NCBI RefSeq assembly: GCF_019218285.1
Contig: NZ_JAHUZG010000001.1
Span: forward strand, 496,001-560,000
Direction: 5' to 3'
Length of the DNA stretch: 64,000 nucleotides
Origin: Antarctobacter sediminis
GTDB lineage: Bacteria; Pseudomonadota; Alphaproteobacteria; Rhodobacterales; Rhodobacteraceae
Below, in pieces: positions 59,829-64,000 of this stretch (within the stretch, counting starts at the first letter, position 1; every line of letters begins with the position of its first letter). A program made the translations under genes and the position numbers. A model generated the notes under the pieces. It was not told where the DNA came from, did not search any database, and saw only the letters and a program-made list of their open reading frames with translations.

Positions 59829-60985
59829 CACTTGGCCTCGGAATAGGGGTCGGCGGCATCGCGCAGACCGTCGCCAATCACGGTAAAGGCCAGCACGGCC
59901 AGAACGACAAACCCGGCGGGAATGAACAGCCATGGCGTCTGTTCGATGGCGCGGACCGATTGTGCCTGTTGCAGCAGAACGCCCCACGAGACCGAGGGGG
60001 GCCGCAGGCCCAGACCGACAAAGCTCAGTGCCGTTTCCGACAGGATCATGTAGGGAAAAGAGATCACCAGATCGACGATGATGAAGCTGGTAAAGCTTGG
60101 CAGCATGTGCTGGGTGATGATGCGGCGCGGGCGCGCGCCGGCCAGCCGCGCGGCCACAACGTAATCCTCGTGCCGTATCGACAGCAGTTGTGACCGGATG
60201 CGCCGCGCCAGCGTGGGCCAGCCGAACAGGCCAAGGATCAGCGTCATGGCAAAATAGACCTGCGTGGTCGACCATTCCTTGGGCATGGCCGCGGCAAGCC
60301 CCATGTACAGCGGGATGATGGGCACCACGCGGATGACTTCGGTCACGCGCTGGATCACATTGTCGATCAGCCCGCCGAAATAACCGGCGATCCCGCCGAT
60401 GGCCAGCGCCAGCACGAAAGAGATCAGCACTCCCAGAACGCCGATCGACAGTGAGGTGCGGGTGGCATAGATCGTCCGGCTGAACACGTCGCGGCCCAGA
60501 TCGTCCGTGCCCCAGAAATGGATTTTCCGGGCCGGGTCGTCGAGGCCGATGAGGTGGCGGTCGGTCGGGATCAGGCCCAGAATCCTGACCGTCTCGCCTT
60601 TGACAAACAGCGAAAGGTAATGGCGGGTATCGGGGTCCGGCACGGTCAGCGCGCGCAGGGTGACGGGGTCCCGTTCGGTCTTGGTGCCATTGACGAAGGG
60701 GCGCAAGCTGCACCCGTTGTCGTCGCAGAACCTTGGGATCTGCGGCGGCCCTTCGATGTATTTCGTGTCGCGCGTCACCGGACCATAAGGGGCCACGAAT
60801 TCGGCAAAGATCCCGGCCAGCGCCATGAGCCCAAGGATCATTGCGGCGACCATGGCTGCGCGGTGACGACGAAAGCGCCACCAGATCAGCGTCCACTGAG
60901 AGGCCGAATAGTATTTCAGCAGGCGTTGGCGTTCTTTCTCGGCTTCCTTAGACAGCATCTGCCCGGGATTGGTCATGTCGGTCAT
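59828..60985 (-). CDS. Peptide-type ABC transporter permease (OppC/DppC)
   Basis: A 385-residue inner-membrane permease. An N-terminal cytoplasmic stretch (about 1-40) is followed by a first helix (AAMVAAMILGLMALAGIFAEF). A long periplasmic insertion (about 65-145) comes before the conserved permease core (LGTDDLGRDVFSR-type block, EAA loop around VVAARLAGARPRRIITQHMLPS). The insertion is larger than in standard DppC and may shape specificity. Confidence 0.93.
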   Translation of the reverse strand: MTDMTNPGQMLSKEAEKERQRLLKYYSASQWTLIWWRFRRHRAAMVAAMILGLMALAGIFAEFVAPYGPVTRDTKYIEGPPQIPRFCDDNGCSLRPFVNGTKTERDPVTLRALTVPDPDTRHYLSLFVKGETVRILGLIPTDRHLIGLDDPARKIHFWGTDDLGRDVFSRTIYATRTSLSIGVLGVLISFVLALAIGGIAGYFGGLIDNVIQRVTEVIRVVPIIPLYMGLAAAMPKEWSTTQVYFAMTLILGLFGWPTLARRIRSQLLSIRHEDYVVAARLAGARPRRIITQHMLPSFTSFIIVDLVISFPYMILSETALSFVGLGLRPPSVSWGVLLQQAQSVRAIEQTPWLFIPAGFVVLAVLAFTVIGDGLRDAADPYSEAK

Positions 60986-60988
60986 GGC

Positions 60989-61981
60989 TCAGGCCCCCAG
61001 CTTGATGCGCGGGTCCAGCCACGCGAGAAGTAGATCGGACAGGAAGTTCATGAAAACGATGGCGAAGGTCAGCAGCAAAAGGATCGCGCCGGCCACGTTC
61101 ATGTCGAGGTCGAGATAGGCCTTGAGCAGCAGTTCACCCAGCTCTGTCAGGCCCAGCACCACGGCGACGATGGGCAGTTCGGAAAAGATCCGGTTCACGT
61201 CGAACCCGATGGTCGACACGATGGGATTCACCGCCAACCGTGCGGGGTATTTGATCAGAAGCCGCCCTTCCGGCACGCCGCGTGCGCGTGCGGCAGTGAC
61301 CGAGAGCTTGTTCAGCTCGTCCGACATGGTCGCCCGCACGGTCTGGATCTGGTAGGCAACCGCGCTCCATGCCAGCACCACGGCAGGCAGCCAGAGGTGT
61401 TTCAGCATGTCCCAAAGCCGCGCCAGCGACCACGGTGCATCGCGGTACTCGGCCGAAAACAAACCGCCAATGTCCGAGCCGAACCAGCGGTTTGCGAAAT
61501 ACAGCATCACCAGCGCCAGCAGGAAATTGGGCAGTGCAAGGCCGAGATAAGAGAATATCGTCAGCCCGTAATCCACCATCGACCCACGCCGAACGGCGGC
61601 ATAGATGCCGATCGGAATCGAGATCAGGTAGGTCAGGATCAGCGTGGCGAACAGGATCCCCGTGGTCAGCCAGACCTTGTCCCCGATGACCTTGACCACC
61701 GAGGTTTCAAACGCAAAGGCCTGTCCGAAATCTCCGCGCAGAACGATGCCGCCGATCCAGTCGACATACCGCAGCACCATGGGTTTATCGAGCCCCAGAT
61801 CCTCGCGGATGGCCTGAACGTCGGCGTCGGTCACATTGACCCCGGTGCCGGAATACTTCCGAAAGGCGTACCGGTCGGCGTAATCGCCCGGAGGGATTTC
61901 CATGATGATGAAAACCATCATCGAAACCAGCAGCATGGTGATGGCCATGCCAACCAGCCGTTCCAGCGTGAAACGCAGCAT
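60989..61981 (-). CDS. Peptide-type ABC transporter permease (OppB/DppB)
   Basis: A 330-residue inner-membrane permease with six helices. It has the N-terminal LERLVGMAITMLLVSMMVFIIMEIPPGDYA, the core around GDFGQAFAFETSV and the EAA loop SVTAARARGVPEGRLLIKYP. It heterodimerises with the OppC-like subunit, whose start lies three bases downstream. Both are dedicated to the binding protein encoded first in the operon. Confidence 0.94.
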   Translation of the reverse strand: MLRFTLERLVGMAITMLLVSMMVFIIMEIPPGDYADRYAFRKYSGTGVNVTDADVQAIREDLGLDKPMVLRYVDWIGGIVLRGDFGQAFAFETSVVKVIGDKVWLTTGILFATLILTYLISIPIGIYAAVRRGSMVDYGLTIFSYLGLALPNFLLALVMLYFANRWFGSDIGGLFSAEYRDAPWSLARLWDMLKHLWLPAVVLAWSAVAYQIQTVRATMSDELNKLSVTAARARGVPEGRLLIKYPARLAVNPIVSTIGFDVNRIFSELPIVAVVLGLTELGELLLKAYLDLDMNVAGAILLLLTFAIVFMNFLSDLLLAWLDPRIKLGA

Positions 61982-62066
61982 CTCGGCCTCTTGCGAAGGT
62001 GGGTTGCGGTCAGGCGATTGCAGGTGGTGCGCCTTGCACCACGTGGAAACGCCCGATCAGGGGGGA

Positions 62067-62087
62067 CCGGGGCAGATGCCGCCCCGG
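62067..62087 (-). terminator. Hairpin between binding-protein and permease genes
   Basis: On the minus strand CCGGGGC and GCCCCGG form a seven-bp stem with loop GGCATCT, 17 bp past the binding-protein stop. A second small stem (GTGGTGC/GCACCAC) lies at about 62023-62041. Such hairpins often protect the abundant binding-protein mRNA. Confidence 0.5.
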
Positions 62088-62103
62088 CCCGGATGTCAGG
62101 CGC

Positions 62104-64000
62104 TTACTGCTCCAGCCACCACTGCGAAGGGCGGTAGGGGTAGGTCCAGTAAAAGTCGTAGGTCTTCGACTTGATCGGCTTCACGTTTTGCAGGTCGTTG
62201 CGATACAGGAAGGGCGCTACGATGTCGCCGACGGTGCCGATCTTGAGCATGTTGTCGGTGTGGATCTTTGTGATCTCGGCACCGATCTTGTTGCTTTCGT
62301 CGGACCCGAAAGAGACCTGGATGAACTGTTCGGACAGGTCCCACAGTTTCTTGATGTCGGCCGGCGGCTCAATGCCTTCGGCGCCGCCCGAGGTTTTCCA
62401 CGCGGCCCAGCCAAAACCGGTGCCCGGGTTGAAGTAGTCACCGAAGGGCGGGACAAAAACCGTGACATCCTGCGAAATGGTCGGACCGGCGTTGCCGTCA
62501 TATTTCCACGTGGTCACGTCCAGGTCGTTGTTATTGCCCGAGGCGCGGTATTCGTCCGAAGTGACTTCCTTGACGTCGACGCGGACACCAACGGCGGTCC
62601 AGTAGTCGCGCACCAGTTCCATCATCTTCACCGGCACACCCTGCGAGGAATAGACCAGCCGAACGACCAGCGGCTTGCCATCGGGACGCTCCAGCGTGCC
62701 GTCGCCATCTGCGTCTTTCAGGCCCATCTCGGCCAGCAGGGCCTTGGCGGCTTGGGGATCATAGGCGATGTCGCGGTTCAGGGTCTCTTGGTCGATGAAG
62801 GCCACCGTCTTGGGTTCCGCCGGAACGCCCTGCATCGGGGTGCCCTGACCGAGGTAGACGATCTCGTTGATCTCGTCGCGGTTCATGGCCAGCGACATGG
62901 CACGGTTAAACCGCACATCGTTGAAGATCTGCCGCAGCACGTCGTCCTGGTGTGTGCGGTTGAAAGAGAAAAAGACGTTTTCGCCCAGCGTCGGCGCGAA
63001 CTGGATCGTGTAGCCGCCCTTGGCCTCGTTTTCTTTCAACAACGGGAAGTCTTCGAGAAAGACAGCCTGCTGTTTCCAGACCACTTCGCCGTTCATGATC
63101 TTGAGGTTCTGAACCTCCTTGTCGGCGACATAGGATTCCCAGATCTCGTTGATGTAGGGCAGTTGCTGACCCTTGGTGTCGACCTGGTGGAAGTAGGGGT
63201 TCGCGACCAGCTTGCGGCCTTCGGCGCTTTCCTCGACAACGATGTGGCTTTCCAGCGTCGGCAGCACTGCGCGGCCGATCCGGGCGGCCTTGTCGGCGTC
63301 TTTCAGCAGCGGCGAGGGCACGTCTTTCCAGTCCGAGCCGCCATAGTAGAAATCGACGGCGGCGGCCGCGTTCTCGAAACCGTATTCGGCGGCCAGCGCC
63401 TCGGCGTCGGCATTGTACTTGGGCATGAACTGGCCAAGGAAATGCTTGGGCTGGAACGGCTGGCCGAAATCCACGGCAAAGCGGTTCAGGATGCCCGGCG
63501 TGGGCACGGGAAAGATGAACTTGATGGTGGTTTCGTCAACGACCTCGGTCACGATCTTTTCGCCAGCGAACAGCCAGCGGTCCGGGGTCTTGGCGTAGAC
63601 ATCGGGATTGTAGACGATGTCGTTCATCCAGAAATCGACGTCTGCGGCGGTAAAGGGCGCGCCGTCCGACCATTTGTGCCCTTTGCGCAGGGTGATGGTC
63701 AGCTGGGTATAGTCGTCGTTCCACGCCCATGCCTTGGCGATGTTCGGCACCACGGTCTGAAGATCGTCCGAATAGCGCACAAAGTTCACGTGACGGATCG
63801 ACAGCAGGTCAGATGTGCCGGACTCCGTGCCCTTGGACAGGCCGGTGATGGTGCCTCCGTAAAGGCCGATGCGTTCATAGGGCATCACGACCAGCGGCTC
63901 GGCGGGCAGACGTTCGGCCACCGGCGGTAGATCGGCGTTGCCAAGAATGCGTGCGTTCAGATCGGCAATGGCGGGGTTCTGCGAAAAGCTGAGCTGGCAG
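62104..64000 (-). CDS. Peptide-type ABC transporter substrate-binding protein (SBP family 5), 5' truncated
   Basis: The frame is open to the window edge, so the first part, including any signal peptide, is missing. At least 631 residues are present, larger than typical DppA (about 535). Family 5 blocks include YSDDLQTVVPNIAKAWAWNDD, TITLRKGHKWSDGAPFTAADV, FNRAMSLAMNRDEINEI and GLKDADGDGTLERPDGKPL. Proteins of this size in the family often carry sugars, oligosaccharides or conjugates rather than dipeptides. With phnW and phnX in the operon, the ligand may be an aminoethylphosphonate conjugate. Confidence 0.9.
   Translation of the reverse strand, partial: CQLSFSQNPAIADLNARILGNADLPPVAERLPAEPLVVMPYERIGLYGGTITGLSKGTESGTSDLLSIRHVNFVRYSDDLQTVVPNIAKAWAWNDDYTQLTITLRKGHKWSDGAPFTAADVDFWMNDIVYNPDVYAKTPDRWLFAGEKIVTEVVDETTIKFIFPVPTPGILNRFAVDFGQPFQPKHFLGQFMPKYNADAEALAAEYGFENAAAAVDFYYGGSDWKDVPSPLLKDADKAARIGRAVLPTLESHIVVEESAEGRKLVANPYFHQVDTKGQQLPYINEIWESYVADKEVQNLKIMNGEVVWKQQAVFLEDFPLLKENEAKGGYTIQFAPTLGENVFFSFNRTHQDDVLRQIFNDVRFNRAMSLAMNRDEINEIVYLGQGTPMQGVPAEPKTVAFIDQETLNRDIAYDPQAAKALLAEMGLKDADGDGTLERPDGKPLVVRLVYSSQGVPVKMMELVRDYWTAVGVRVDVKEVTSDEYRASGNNNDLDVTTWKYDGNAGPTISQDVTVFVPPFGDYFNPGTGFGWAAWKTSGGAEGIEPPADIKKLWDLSEQFIQVSFGSDESNKIGAEITKIHTDNMLKIGTVGDIVAPFLYRNDLQNVKPIKSKTYDFYWTYPYRPSQWWLEQ

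Overview
This window looks like a chromosomal segment of an alphaproteobacterium of the Rhodobacteraceae (Roseobacter group). The evidence is high GC content, a cckA-recA-alaS neighbourhood, a Rhodobacter-type SOS operator (GTTC-N7-GATC) before recA, a perfect CtrA-type box before cckA, and roseobacter-style accessory metabolism (non-pyrrolysine MttB, tricarballylate, phosphonate and TTT-transport genes). I saw no insertion sequence, prophage, CRISPR array or obvious transfer boundary. Both window ends cut genes: a histone-deacetylase-like gene on the left and a peptide-type substrate-binding protein on the right.

Layout. 1-11.4 kb holds an HDAC-like hydrolase end, tRNA-Gly(CCC), an FAH-family enzyme, a ferredoxin/ASKHA corrinoid-protein activator, a CoA-transferase, a SpeB-family ureohydrolase, a cobalamin riboswitch driving bluB plus a small unknown gene, guaB, and a uronate dehydrogenase/SMP-30 lactonase pair. 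11.5-24.4 kb is mostly core: an RsmB-type rRNA methyltransferase, cckA, a small sulfotransferase, recA, alaS, DUF1330 and MOSC genes, a small secreted protein, typA, an outer-membrane barrel protein and an SMR efflux protein. 24.5-28.8 kb holds an MttB-family methyltransferase and a secreted Cache-like protein followed by a chemoreceptor.

29.0-35.7 kb is a three-gene peptide-ligation/transglutaminase cluster: transglutaminase-DUF2126, circularly permuted ATP-grasp plus alpha-E, and a second transglutaminase. Facing it tail-to-tail is the most unusual gene here. It encodes a secreted 1210-residue protein joining a V8/trypsin-like serine protease, helical repeats and two tandem AapJ-like amino-acid-binding domains. 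A gamma-glutamyltransferase-family gene diverges from it, followed by an acyl-CoA synthetase.

43.2-53.8 kb is a tricarboxylate island: two MmgE/PrpD proteins, a fused TctA-TctB permease and TctC binding protein, two LysR regulators arranged tail-to-tail, and tcuAB (tricarballylate to cis-aconitate). 54.2-64.0 kb is a phosphonate operon on the minus strand: dipeptide-type ABC importer (binding protein, two permeases, two ATPases), phnW, phnX and a formylglycine-type sulfatase/phosphonate-ester hydrolase. The order suggests uptake of an aminoethylphosphonate conjugate, hydrolysis and conversion to acetaldehyde and phosphate.

All assignments come from reading motifs and gene context by eye; no database search was run.
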